Positions 43,066-54,120 of a DNA stretch of 64,000 nucleotides are shown piece after piece (the first letter of the stretch is position 1; each line of letters begins with the position of its first letter). Both the position numbers and the translations under genes were made by a program. Under the pieces are notes generated by a model. It had not been told where the DNA came from. It was given only the letters and a program-made list of their open reading frames with translations, and searched no databases. The stretch is from positions 18,448,596 to 18,512,595 of the forward strand of contig OY754330.1 in the NCBI GenBank assembly GCA_963573305.1. Direction: 5' to 3'. Source of the stretch: Pyrrhosoma nymphula. Its lineage: Eukaryota; Arthropoda; Insecta; Odonata; Coenagrionidae.

Positions 43066-43622
43066 GGTAGTTTGAGCGAAAAATTACTTCACCTAGAATT
43101 TGATGAACTTGGCCTCATTTAAAAGATACAACTCCCATCTGTCCAATTATATCAAAATATCAACCCCTTGCCGAACTACTTTTCGAGCAATTTGCCTGAA
43201 AATATAAACTGTTTTACTTGGGTTAGATAATGGCTGAGCGCTCCAGAGGGAGGATATTGAAGGAAATAGAAATTTATAACACCTAGATTTCGTCAAAAAA
43301 CTAACGGTGTATAGATTGGATGTTTTCTCAACTATTTATAAAAGTTAATCTATTACTAACCACAGTAATTTTTCCAGAATCGCAAAAAAAAACCTGCCGG
43401 TTTGAAGGGTTTTCAGCCGTACGGCGGGAAAAAATGAGTCAAGTTAGAGACTTGTGTAGCTTTATTTATTTAATTACCAAGATTTTTGGACATATATAAC
43501 TATATATTTGCACTATTAATAAAACAATATTTATTTCGTAATTCTTACAGACGCTGAAATCAAAGAATAAAATTTGAATATCGTCTCCACTATGACTAGG
43601 GAACAACCTCGCTCATACCACC
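43066..43622 (+). mobile_element. MITE family A, copy 3
   Basis: Bounded by TTAA at 43062-43065 and 43623-43626. Ends GGTAGTTTGAGCGAAAAAT and the complement of GGTGGTATGAGCGAGGTTG. About 557 bp, non-coding, same interior as copies 1, 2 and 4. Confidence 0.92.
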
Positions 43623-43626
43623 TTAA

Positions 43627-44669
43627 GATACGGTGAGCCATGAAAATAAACATAAAAATGCTGAAAACTTTGTTTATTTCCCAGTGAAGTAAAATAACTT
43701 TTTTCCTGAGATATGCAACATATCACTTTGTTGCATATCTCTGGATATGCGTGTGCATGACTGCGTACAAAACCATACGAGTTTGTTTTCTACAATGATT
43801 ATTGGTTTGAAAATTGACCACCGACCACGGCATCTAAAATTACATAAACCACTCACTCTCCACCACTCTTTGTTTTGTCTCCCGCGATAGCAGTGAGAGG
43901 GCGCTATTGATTAGCAAGCAATACGACGGACGCAAAGGGAGGGATGTTATTCCCTCTCTCTCCCTCTGAACGTTAAAAGGGTAACAGGGGGGGGGGCTAG
44001 GGGGGGGAGGCTGAGAATGAATACCCTGCTCTCAGGTGAGAAGGGGGTGGTGGGAGTTGGGTGGACCGGAATGCAGATGCAAAGGCACACTAAGTGCTTC
44101 TTATTTGCCCGTCACCGGACGCTTTCACGCCAGCACAATGGCTCTCCAGAGTGTCGAAGGGGTGTGTGAGTGGTGGGGTTAGGGGTGCCAATGGGTAGGG
44201 AGGAGAGAGGAGGAGAAAGGGTCCCCTTTTCCCACCCAAAAAAGGGGGCGGTTGCCCAATATTTCATTCCCCCCAAAACCCCTTCACAATCCTCCCTTCC
44301 CTTCCCTTTTCCCCGACGAATTCACCCTCCAGGGGGTGTTTCGCAGACAGACAACAAGCACCCTTTTGCTTTTTAGGACAAAAAGTGTTAATGGCCAAGA
44401 GGCAAGCGTGCACCATCACTAGGGAGCACGACCCGACTGCTGCTCCCCCCTCCCTTCCATCGCACGGCACACCGCAAAAGCACACGGCTCGGATGCGCTC
44501 TCAACGCAATGACGACGACGTGCACTTCCCGATTGGACGAAATCACCTCCAGGCGAAGCTTTAACAGCGAAGAGGAGGAGGACGACGTGGTCAGGGATCA
44601 AAAGGGAAAAATTTATTTCCCTACCCTAGTCTGCTGCTCCACTAAGCAGGGCTCCCTTATGGATGGTTA
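43627..44669. other. Gene-free; GC-rich patch 43900-44640
   Basis: G-rich runs at 43985-44010 and purine-rich sequence to 44220, then C-rich to 44340. Open frames on both strands are short. The 44509-44640 section has a Glu/Asp-rich frame (SEEEEDDVV). No domain recognised. Confidence 0.45.
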
Positions 44670-45185
44670 CTCCCTTATGGTGGTTTCACTCAACTTAAGG
44701 GAATTCGACGAAACTTGCTGGAAGCAATTATTATGTTTTCCTAAAGCTACCTGAATTTTTTCAAAATTATTTACCGCTGATTTCTTAGGATATTTGATGT
44801 GGAAGTGGGAATGAAATTACATGGGTTCTTATGGGAACGCGAGGTGCGACTAGCTTTATTCTCCGAAAAGAACGTTTTCCAGTTAATAATAAGAAAAACA
44901 AAAATAATTTAAATCATCAATAGAATAATGTATGAAAATCATTTGATATACTATATTTTTATTATTTTTGTTTTTATTATTCTTCACTAGAAAAAGGTTC
45001 TTTTTGATGAATTAAGCTACTCGTACCCTGTGTTCCCATGTAAGAACCCATGTAATTTTTTGTCCACTTCTCGATCAAATATCTTAAGGAATCTGCGGTA
45101 AATAATTCTGAAAAAAATCAGGTAATGCTTCCAGCAAGTTTCGTCGAATTCCCTTGAGTTTTTAGTGAAACCATCGAACGTCCTT
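44670..45185. repeat. Large foldback, arms about 230 bp
   Basis: GGTTTCACTCAACTTAAGGG, AATTCGACGAAACTTGCTGG and ACATGGGTTCTTATGGGAAC on the left are matched by complementary sequence at 45180-45035 on the right. Inner arms include AATAATAAGAAAAACAAAAA and TTTTTGTTTTTATTATTCTT. The spacer is about 50 bp of A+T. Non-coding. It lies directly upstream of a Helitron-type 5' end. Confidence 0.75.
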
Positions 45186-45186
45186 A

Positions 45187-45960
45187 ATCTGACATTATAT
45201 GCAATCTTCTCCTGTGTATAAAAATGAATTTTTCTTTGTTTGTCCCGCATGCGTTCCTATACCATCAATCAGATTTCGATGAAATTTTTGGTGAGTTGTA
45301 GTTCACGCGCCAGCAAAAGTTTATGAAATATAAAAATCGCCAATTTTGGGGTTGTTTTTACCCCACTATTGTTAAAATGTACTCCCATAAGAAAACCATT
45401 GAATTCAGTGCAGGTGTATCTTAATTTGCTTTTTTAAATTACGGGCACTCAAAATATATAGGATGGAAATATTTATAATAGAACGCATAAAATAATGCAG
45501 AATTTCATTATTTTATTCAATATTCTGATACGCTTCGTCTTCGCCCAAGCATTGCGTATTTATCTCTAAATTCAACAATTGTTTTCCTTTTCAACAACAG
45601 AAATTTCCTTGGCAACCGGGCGTGAATATCTATCTATTTGATATCAATTTCATGAATGGCTGTTTACGTCTGTAGCATATAGAGGCCAGGTTCTGTGACT
45701 AATTTAACAGTTGTAGTCAAACGACTACAATTCCCCGTTCGCCTTTACTTCTCAATGACCATCAACAAGGTCAATCGCTTCAAGTGTGTGGATTAATCCA
45801 CAATGGATGCATGCTTTTCAAATAGTCAGTTATATGTAGCATGCTCACGAGTGGTACATCCCAAAAATTTATTTTATTTTGCCGAGGGTGGTAAAACCAA
45901 AAATATTGTACATCCAAAAGCACTTGAAGAAATTGTTATAACTTTAATTTAATACAAAAA
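45187..45960 (+). pseudogene. Helitron fragment with helicase C-terminus
   Basis: The start resembles a Helitron 5' end (TCTGACATTATATG ... GTATAAAAATGAATTTTTCT). A frame at about 45720-45950 encodes LQFPVRLYFSMTINKVNRF, then MDACFSNSQLYVACSRV and HPKNLFYFAEGG: the last motifs of the Helitron helicase, with SQ in place of GQ in the QLYVA.SR block. It is more decayed than the copy at 22032-24971, and no CTRR hairpin end was found. The middle of the element is deleted. Confidence 0.7.
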
Positions 45961-46830
45961 ATTATAGTATTTCATTTATTTCGTACATGTAAATGTGTCC
46001 GCTTTGTATATGTCAAGAACCTTACAATGAGGACGGAAATCTTGCTGCGCTTCCGATCGTCATTTGCTAAATTACGGGTCGCCAGTTAATGCGCTGGTGT
46101 TGCGAGGGAGGCCTCGGTAAATGTGAGCTTTCGTCCCGCCAGCGTTTTCGTAATTTCACCCACTTTTAACAGAGATGTCGGAACAAAATTCACCTTACTA
46201 ATTATGCAAACCTTGCGCATTTGTAAAATACTTTCAACACAACAATGCATCATTTACTCTAGGAATGGGAAACTTTCAAACCTGAGAAGTGCGATTTTTC
46301 CTCTCCGCCATCTTGTGAAAAAATGCCGTTTCCTCTTATCCACTGTACGTGGCGCAGCGATCGAGTAGTTGCTTCTCTAGCATATAACACACTTCTCCTA
46401 CACAGTTTCTTCCCTCCTTCCACTCAAACTCACCCCGCAACAGCCATTTAACACAATCATTTTAAGACTAGAAATTCTTGGCCTCCCACGCGGTTGCAGC
46501 CCCTCTAGTTGGAACTTGATTTCTTTCGCTGCCGTTGATAACACGATCGAAGTAGGAGATAAACGTCCTCTTATAAGGTTCTTGGTATATGTATGCCTGC
46601 CACGAAAGAAAAAGGAGCATTGCAACGTATGCCGGGCAGGGCAAGTTGAGATTGAATGAGAATTACTAGTAGTGATTTGGTGGGTGAAAAAGTTCATGGA
46701 GGGAACCCGAAGGATGAATAGAAATTGAAATGGGGTCAATGATAAGGCGTAGTCAGATTGTGAAGGCCGTAATATAATGGGAGAATGTTGGTTTAGAGGA
46801 GCAGCAAGAGAATGATAAAACGCCTCTCAC
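45961..46830. other. No recognisable feature
   Basis: Mixed composition. Frames 46123-46368 (plus) and 46398-46739 (minus) have no recognised motif. Confidence 0.45.
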
Positions 46831-49705
46831 GGTGAGCTTCGATACACTTTAAATCAAAAGTTCTTGCACCGATGAGATCTTTTCAAATATCACTCGTGCG
46901 GTGTCTCACGAGTATTTTAAGACCCGAAATAAAATAATCGGTAGAGGGATTCACGAGAAAAAATTCGATATTTGTGTATTCCATACAGATTATCGCGTAT
47001 AGTTTTCATTAAACGTCTTTAAATCAAATTTTTTGAACTTTTTTTTCTGTTTTGTTACCACGGATACACATATCAATTGCTTATTTACAACAGTGGTGAG
47101 TCAAAATGCCGACGGCAAGGACACACGAGGAAAATTGCCCACATATTTCCTTATTCTGTTTTGGTCAAACTAAAACATTAATCCCCATAATGAGAGGATT
47201 GAAAAAACTTGTTCGAGAACAGTTTGAATAAAATGACGCAGTTGATCGACTCCTCCTTGTTTTGTGCTGTTGCAAACGAGATCTGTACTGCATCGAAGAA
47301 AAGACCGTAAGATTGCCAGAATCTTCCGTGCTGAAGCCTGTCAAGAAATATACTAGATCATAATGCATAACGAAAGAGTGTACTAGCCGAAACGACGATT
47401 TTTTAAGTTGCGGGTAGGATAGATAATATTTAAAATATTTAAAACATTTTTAAAATATTGAACAGAACTTTGTCAGGTCAATAAAAATTTATTTTTTCAT
47501 GTCAAATAAATATTTTCATGTTATTTTTATTATCCTTTTTTTAAATTACCTGATGAGTAAAATTTGAAATATTTCTATCCTCATAATTCCCTGTACGGTT
47601 ACGTGCATTCCGTATCATTGTACCTGGACTGAGCGCTTGGAGAACTTGACTGAAACTTAAAAAGCACCGATTCAAAAACTACAGATAAATTTGTGTCATC
47701 TCTACTGAAACAAAATGATAATGATGAATAAAATTAAATGAAATATAACAGCAATCTCCAACCATATCGTTGTATCAACCACACGGTAGACGTTTGCGAG
47801 TATCAATTAATTAAAGAGTTAATGAAACTCTTATTGAAAACAGTTTTCTGCTAATGATTATTTTAAATACAGACCAGTTTACATTTGAGTCAAATTAAGA
47901 CGTTGAAAATGGCTCCAGTTATACGCGAAGCCACAAAAAGTGCAAAAGTTATTAAACCAAATTTAAAAATTTAAACCAAACTCTGTTCACTGTGCGGATA
48001 AATATTTTAGCAAAAAAACGTTTGATTTCACATACGTGAAAGCTGAAAAAGCTTCATCTGCGCCTGAAACAGTCGCCTACGGTATAGATCTTGAGGGTTA
48101 AACACAGGAATATTAAAGAAAAACGTTCTTTGTCTAAGTAACATTTGAAGTTCGGAATTGATGATGGAGTTGGATTTTAAGAAAATGGTATTCCCGCTAA
48201 ACGCTTTAAGGATCGGTTGTTTATAAATTTATGTTTATTAATATATTAAATAATGATAATAAATTTGGCACCTAATTCTCAGGAAAAATATGAGAATGTA
48301 TCCCTCTGGTCTCCAACAAATATTACCAACTTTGCGGGAATAATCGCAACCGATCTTAAATTGGCCTACATTCTGGTTGGAAGAATGTCGCATATCAGTT
48401 ATTACTCGTGTACCCGGTGTTACGAAACCAAAGAAAATTTAAATACTTGCGATGTGTACAGAATAATAGATAATACGTTAGTAACATACATTCGATGGTC
48501 TTCGGCATGAGCTAAGAAAACAGATTCAAAATTTTACAAAAACTGCGTCCACAGTCCTCTTATTTCTACTCCTCAAGATAAAAAATTTCTCGAAATCGTT
48601 CCTCCGTCAGTATTCCATTTAATGATAGATGTCGTTCACACATTATGCAAACATTTATTGAATGAATTAGAGCAAGATGCTCTTCAGTGGACTGAAACAT
48701 GCAGTGTGATTCGCGATTTACGTCAAGGGAGTTCACATTTTAACGGCAATTTGTGCAAAACATTGTTGGTAAAACTTGATTTACTGCGATCAAGGAGTCA
48801 AAATTTTGGATGCTTGAAGAGCGTATCTGTATTTGAAAATTTTATAAATGTAGTTCATGCCTACTTGGGTAAAAACTTGGATCCCGACTTCAAAAATAAG
48901 ATTCAAAGCCGCATTCAAAGAGAGTTATATCATGCCCAATACGGCAACAGCTGAAGACCACGCAATATTTTTTCTCATGCCCGATTTTTTCGACAATATG
49001 CAAGCAGGGCTTGGTTTCTACAGTGAATAGTCAGTGGAATCTGTCCACGCTGATTTCAAACCTATAAGAGGAAAGCATATTAAGTATGACATCCCTTATC
49101 CAGAATTCACAGAAAGATTACTTCGTGCATTTTGTGAATATAATGGTTTGCACTAATTTCAATGGCTTTTAGTATTATTGATGTTTGAATAAACGATAAG
49201 TCAATTATTACTGTAGTGGCTTTTTATTTTTCTAAAATAATTATTTGAATATGATCTACAACAATTATTTTTTATACAGTAACCGCTTTTATCTTGCATA
49301 AGAATGATAGTACAGATTATGTATTAATATTATGTATGCTATACAGAATGGTAGTAAAATCGGAGTTTAATGTAGTAAGTGACTTAAATCATTGCTCGCG
49401 TTCTAGGTTCAAGAAAATAAAATTACATTTTTTTCTAATTTTTTATTTACAGTTCAATTTAATGGTATGCATATTAGATTACTCTAATTGAAAATTTTTG
49501 AACGTGTTCCTAACTGGAATTTTAATACCGACATTTGCTAATCGAAAAATGCCATATAAACTACATAAATCAATATTTTTCGCGAATCCCTCTACCGATT
49601 ATTTTCTTTCGGGTCTTAAAATACTCGTGAGACATCGTAGAAATGAAATTTGAAAAGATCTCATCGGTGCAAGAACTTTTGATTTAAAGTGTATCGAAGC
49701 TCACC
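46831..49705 (+). mobile_element. DNA transposon with about 128-bp TIRs
   Basis: Left terminus GGTGAGCTTCGATACACTTT runs to about 46960. The right terminus, from about 49579, is its inverse complement, ending at AAGTGTATCGAAGCTCACC. The inverted repeats share GCACCGATGAGATCTTTTCA, GTCTCACGAGTATTTTAAG and ATAATCGGTAGAGGGATTC with only a few differences. The element is 2.88 kb and encloses a broken coding region at 47900-49155. I found no clear target-site duplication (CTCTCAC before, TTGCTCTCC after). Superfamily not determined. Confidence 0.85.
47900..49155 (+). pseudogene. Transposase-like ORF of unnamed family, broken
   Basis: The only gene inside the TIR element. Blocks in order: TLCSLCGXIF-like Cys pair near 47985 (a possible N-terminal zinc finger), 48253-48510 (SPTNITNFAGIIATDLKLAY, and SYYSCTRCYETKEN with a C-x-x-C pair), 48541-48954 (LEIVPPSVFHLMIDVVHTLC, QWTETCSVIRDLRQGSSHFN and FGCLKSVSVFENFINVVHAY) and, frameshifted, 48935-49155 (DFFDNMQAGLGFYSE, stop, SVESVHADFKPIRGKHIKYD, YPEFTERLLRAFCEYNGLH). 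The ending YSE...ESVHADF...EY..RLL.A...YN is one I associate with proteins repeatedly present in arthropod and cnidarian genomes near transposons, but I cannot name a family. At least two frameshifts and one stop make this copy non-functional. Confidence 0.65.
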
Positions 49706-50198
49706 TTGCTCTCCGATGAGATGAAGTCAGAAAACGTGAGCTGGCGAAAAGGTGCCTTTAGAAAATGGTAAACAGACTTACAGTATAATGCACAGTAAAT
49801 TAAAGATTATTTAAAAATAGTTTACCAATCAAACTTCTTACTATATCTTTTTTCACAAAGGCTAAAAGATTTAATACTTTTTAAATGTGCACAACGCGAT
49901 TCCTCTAAGCTAGTTGGATTGATAAGAACGTGCAATATAAAGTTCATAGTGAAATTCCAAAATAAAATTTCAGATTATAACATTCAGTGTTAGGTTGATA
50001 AAAAATATTTTAGATTTTGGAGTGGGTATACTTTATCATTTTCAATCGAAAACGATATTGCATATACCTGCCATGCAAAGAGTGTGGGGGAAAGAACGTA
50101 TTTAAATTGAATCAGGCAAACGACATACCTTGATTTCCCTGTTCGGGAAAACACCGAACGCTAGACAAGCTAGGCAACACTGCTGCCGGAGATTTAGA

Positions 50199-50201
<3 letters not shown>
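49706..50201. other. No recognisable feature
   Basis: A+T-rich spacer between the TIR element and the PLE/(TA)n cluster. Confidence 0.4.

Positions 50202-50247
<46 letters not shown>
50202..50247. repeat. (TA)n microsatellite
   Basis: TA tract immediately before the 3' end of a minus-strand PLE fragment. Confidence 0.97.
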
Positions 50248-50249
<2 letters not shown>

Positions 50250-50600
50250 TCTGAGAAAACGTACTCGGCGAATAAAAACACAAATATAATTATACTTTTA
50301 AAACACAGACACACGAAAATTAAAAGGACACTCACAGAATAATTTGCGAGACGTTTCGACGGGCAAGCCGCCATCGTCAGCGACAAGAGACTAACTAGTG
50401 GTCTGTTATCTCGGGTGGGGGGGTGGAAGCGGAACAGGAGAAGGAAAGGGGACTGGTGAGGAGCGTGAGCAAGGGGTTGCTATTGGTCAGTGGGCCAAGT
50501 TAAGCCCGGGCGATTCAAATGCTCTTAAGAACCAGATGTATGCCATCTCGCGAGTCCTCAATTCAATATTAGTTGCTGACTTGGGGAGGGCTTCTAATAG
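50248..50600 (-). pseudogene. PLE 3' end, subfamily 4
   Basis: The minus strand carries a short coding tail IELRTREMAYIWFLRAFESP and GLNLAH with stop (about 50570-50490), homologous to VKIREYAHIWVTRAFEKPGL of subfamily 1. Then come a pyrimidine tract, the hairpin motif CTGACGATGGCGGCTTGCCC and GTCGAAACGTC (50380-50349), TGTGAGTGTCC, GTGTGTCTGTGTTTT and AGAAGA against (TA)n. The sequence differs from subfamily 1 but the layout is the same. Confidence 0.75.
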
Positions 50601-50640
50601 AAGCTTACCACGCTTAGCTTCCATCTTACTCTCTACCTAG

Positions 50641-50772
50641 AGAAAGATGGAAGCTACTTTCCTTCGAAATATCGGAAGTTTTAAATTTTGAGTGTTCTTT
50701 TTTCCGTTTATATATTTTTATCGGCCACCCTCTTGGCATATTGTATATTTATCACCCGAGTGATTCTCCTAG

Positions 50773-50778
<6 letters not shown>
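50641..50778 (+). mobile_element. PLE-type terminus, subfamily 5
   Basis: GAGAAAGATGGAAGC, TACTTTCCTTCGAAATATCG, TTTGAGTGTTCTTTTTTCCG, TATTTTTATCGGCCACCCTC, TTGGCATATTG and a GATGTTT end against (TA)n. It is followed across the cluster by a related arm at 51210-51400. Just upstream, ATCTTACTCTCTACCTAGAG gives a short inverted repeat with GAGAAAGATGG. Confidence 0.65.

Positions 50779-50844
<66 letters not shown>
50779..50844. repeat. (TA)n microsatellite
   Basis: TA tract joining a plus-strand PLE-type end and the 3' end of a minus-strand subfamily-1 PLE. Confidence 0.98.
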
Positions 50845-50848
<4 letters not shown>

Positions 50849-51188
50849 GTCTTGGTAGAAAATCGCTCTCGGCGACGATGCACATGCATAAATAAAACAG
50901 TGATACACTAAACAAACACAGAAACACGCAAAAAGGACACTCACAAAAGAAAACTTGTACGTTTCGGCGTCAGGACGCCATCGTCAGCGGTAGAAGAATG
51001 ATGAGTCCGCTCTGTTCCCTTGGGAAAGAAAGGGCAGAGAGGAAGGAGGGGGGGTAAGTGCGAATGGATAGTGGTGGGGAGAGAGAGGTGGCTATTGGGC
51101 TATTAATTCAATGGGCTAGGTTTTGCCCGGGCTTTTCGAATGCCCTTGTCACCCAAATATGGGCGTATTCACGAATTTTCACGTCAAC
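50845..51188 (-). mobile_element. PLE subfamily 1, 5'-truncated copy
   Basis: On the minus strand it begins abruptly at the TA tract inside VKIREYAHIWVTRAFEKPG (about 51185-51115; MFRR-like), reaches the stop, then the pyrimidine tract, GGGAACAGAGCGGAC, the exact hairpin motif at 50987-50958, GTGAGTGTCC and GCATGTGCATCGTCGCCGAG against (TA)n. TA repeats flank both ends. Confidence 0.85.
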
Positions 51189-51209
51189 ATATATATATAT
51201 ATATATATA
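51189..51209. repeat. Short (TA)n tract
   Basis: About 20 bp of TA at the truncation point of the PLE copy. Confidence 0.95.
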
Positions 51210-51400
51210 ACCTCTTGGAGAATCACTCGGATGATAAATTTATAATATGCCAAGAGGGTGGCCGATAAAAATTTTCTACTCTTAACCTAGAGAAAGGTGG
51301 AGCTAGTCTTCACCGATATATCGGAAGTTTCAATTTGTGTGTCCTTTTTTTCTGTTTCTATATTTTTATCGGCCTCGGCTCTTGGCATATTATATACATA
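51210..51400. mobile_element. PLE-type terminus pair, subfamily 5
   Basis: Left piece in minus sense (GAGAATCACTCGGATGATAA, GCCAAGAGGGTGGCCGATAA) then right piece in plus sense (GAGAAAGGTGGAGC, TCTTCACCGATATATCGG, TTTGTGTGTCCTTTTTTTCT, TTATCGGCCTCGGCTCTTGG). Outer complementary blocks (GCCAAGAGGGTGGCCGATAA / TTATCGGCC..CTCTTGGC) make a head-to-head pair. Confidence 0.65.
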
Positions 51401-52094
51401 ACATTTTCTTTTTAGAGATCAGAGAGGAAACGAAAGGAATTAAAGGTTATTTCACTGCAGAGCAGATCTAGTGGAAAATAATAAAACAGGCCACATTATA
51501 CCCTTCCTAAGTACACCTAATATTTTATTCTGGCCAGGAGACTTACCTGTTTTATTTCCCCCATCATAATATCCGAAAACCACTATTTCTGGTGCTTGAA
51601 CCCGCCCTTCCGTGCATTGTTAAGCTATGCACTTCAAACGATGTATGCTCAATAATCATTTCAGTATAAGCATACGCATATTTAAAAAAAAATATTCTCT
51701 AGTGAAGCAGGAATTAGATTTTTAAAAATATTTAACGTTTCCTCCCAGATCATGTACACCAAAAGACGGGAATAACAACTATTATTGCATAATGAAATAG
51801 TAAATAGTAATGTAATTGAATATGTAAGCATGGAGAAATATGATGCTGACAGCGATGTTTAGTCCTACCTAAGGCCCTCTCACAGGCTCAAATTTATTGA
51901 TCAAGGGCCGATTTAAAGGAGAATATATACTTTCTATTACGCAATATCTTTTACTTTTTCCATATGACTAACTTCTTTACTAAAATCAAAGCAAAACAAT
52001 CGTGGATGTGATTAACAAAGTAATTTCGTTCTCAAACACTTATCGGCGCACATTAACAAGACTCCCATCTTGTTTAAATATATATCTTCCAATC
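51401..52094. other. No recognisable feature
   Basis: A+T-rich spacer without coding motifs or shared repeats. Confidence 0.45.
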
Positions 52095-52167
52095 TGTCTT
52101 GATATGCGGGGCCTTAATGGCATGTCTTCCTTTGCCAATCCAGGGATCGCGGGTTCGAATTCCACCT
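52095..52167 (+). repeat. tRNA-derived SINE, interrupted (left part)
   Basis: GGCATGTCTTCCTTTGCC and GATCGCGGGTTCGAATTCCA (B-box GGTTCGAATTCC), similar to the SINE at 57640-57830 (AGGTCGCGGGTTCGAATCCC). The SINE is cut here by the inverted-repeat element and resumes at 54121 (TGGTCGGATTTCTC). Confidence 0.6.
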
Positions 52168-54120
52168 GGGGTGTCATTCTGTAACTCCAAACCGATCGGT
52201 ACGGTAGGCTTTTCGTCGGGTGTGACGTCACACCGACGAGAGAGAGCAGCCGTGCGATTCTGTACGCACCCGATCGGTGCGCCGGCGAGCTCCAGTCGGT
52301 GTGAATCGGTGGATCGCACCAACACCTAAAAGCTGTCGGTGCGGCGGAGAATCAGTCGGTTTGCTTGAGAAACACCGAAGCAAATCGATAATTAATTTGG
52401 ATTTTTAGCCTGAAATGGGATATTTGATACTTGTAATAATGATCAAACATATATTCATGGATGTAATAGCGACGTAATTTGTTATTAAGAGAGCAAATGC
52501 AAAAGTCGATGAATTTAAGGTCATAAAGGTGATGTAAATCTATAAGAGAAACTTCAACACAACTAGAATTCCGTAGTATTGCATTGTATTCTCTTGGCCG
52601 TTAAAAATGTTTTACTATTTGGCACTAACAATTGTACGTAAATACCACCATATTTAGGCTATTCAGCATACTGTCACCGGAATATTTTTCATAATAATTG
52701 ACAAAAATTGTCCGCGGTGAATGCCATTTATTGCCGTTTGGCTATTCTTAAATGGATGATTCCCGTTGAAAGTTTTGATATTATAATCTTACATCGTGTA
52801 TGGGGTCACTTACTTAACTAGATTACACACTAAAGTAGCAAATAGGCGATTTCTGCAAATAGGCGATTTCGCACATATGCGATACCTATGTTATCCCCCG
52901 ATTTTGGGCCAGGGTAACGAAAGTTCGTATTAATGCTGATGTTTGTTTGCTTCCGGCCTCTATTTTCGTAGTTGAGGAGATATATTTTATGAATCTTTTG
53001 CATTGAACTGTAAATCATCACTCTATCATAATAAATTTCGGATTATTCATCAAATAATGTTGAAACAATGTGTTGAACAACACCATGGTGTGGTGACAAC
53101 ACTACTTGCAAATAGTAACCTACACGTACAATAACCAAGATTGCTAATAGCAAATTTACTTACTTCTACACTCAACTTAAATTTCTTTCACCATATGTAT
53201 TTATTTATCACTCATTAAATTCATTTTATATTCAACTTTGCTCCACAAAATTACATAATAAATGTTTCATGGCACGAGCGCGCAGCAATTTCACTGTCCT
53301 AAAACCACGAATATAGAATAATATACCTACAAGAATATTTCAATACCATACCTACAATATATAATACATTCACGGATTTTCTATTTTCGATATCACGCCA
53401 CTGTTCAATTTATTTCAACGCACAATTCTATCAATCTTTGGAAGATTAAATACTATATCGGTACTACACGTAATGCCTTTTCTGCAACTAGAAATTCCAA
53501 ATGCAAAACGCTGTTAAATGTCGGATCTCAATCACACGAGCTAATAAATATAATCAATCAATATACAGGTTAAATTGAAATTTTGAAAGTTATTTCTTGA
53601 TTAAAACGATCACAGCTGATTCATTCTCACTTCGCACACTTCATTTAATCTCGTAGCACTCAACGTCTTTTACTGATACTTCATATTCTCACGGACGCTA
53701 CTAGATATGTGCTTTAAGTATAATGCACTTATTTTAATTGTCAAATACACATTGCTCAAAATTCACATAAATTAATATACGATCATTCTCTTTTCGACAT
53801 CGTTGATTTCTGTTGTTGTTTTCAACCCCGAGAGCACTAGGCGGCTTCCGATAGTCATTTGTTTCTTCTATCGTCTTCCATTGGTGGGAATACAGCATGT
53901 GACCGTCAGCTTCGGAAACACTCGGAAAATTATGAGGAGGGGGGAACATTTTGTGGGAGGAGTTACCCAACCGACTGGAATGGCACCGACTTGCATACAG
54001 AATCGCTGAAATAGGCTCCGTCGGTGGCTGAGTCCAAGTCGGTAGGGAATCTCAACCGGTCGGTTGGTTAGGAAGCCCAACCGATCGGTACGGAACCGAC
54101 GAATTACAGAATGACACCCC
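52168..54120. mobile_element. Non-coding TIR element, about 1.95 kb
   Basis: Termini GGGGTGTCATTCTGTAA (52168) and TTACAGAATGACACCCC (ending 54120) are exact inverse complements. The insertion splits a SINE. Flanking bases allow either a CTG or a CCTGG target duplication, ambiguous because the junction is self-complementary. Subterminal regions (52185-52370 and about 53990-54100) are packed with CGGT/ACCG words, including ACCGATCGGTACGG near both ends, ACGTCACACCGACGA and CAGTCGGT. The interior (52400-53700) is A+T-rich without coding capacity. Presumably mobilised in trans; superfamily unresolved (the terminus style resembles PIF/Harbinger-like elements). Confidence 0.8.
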
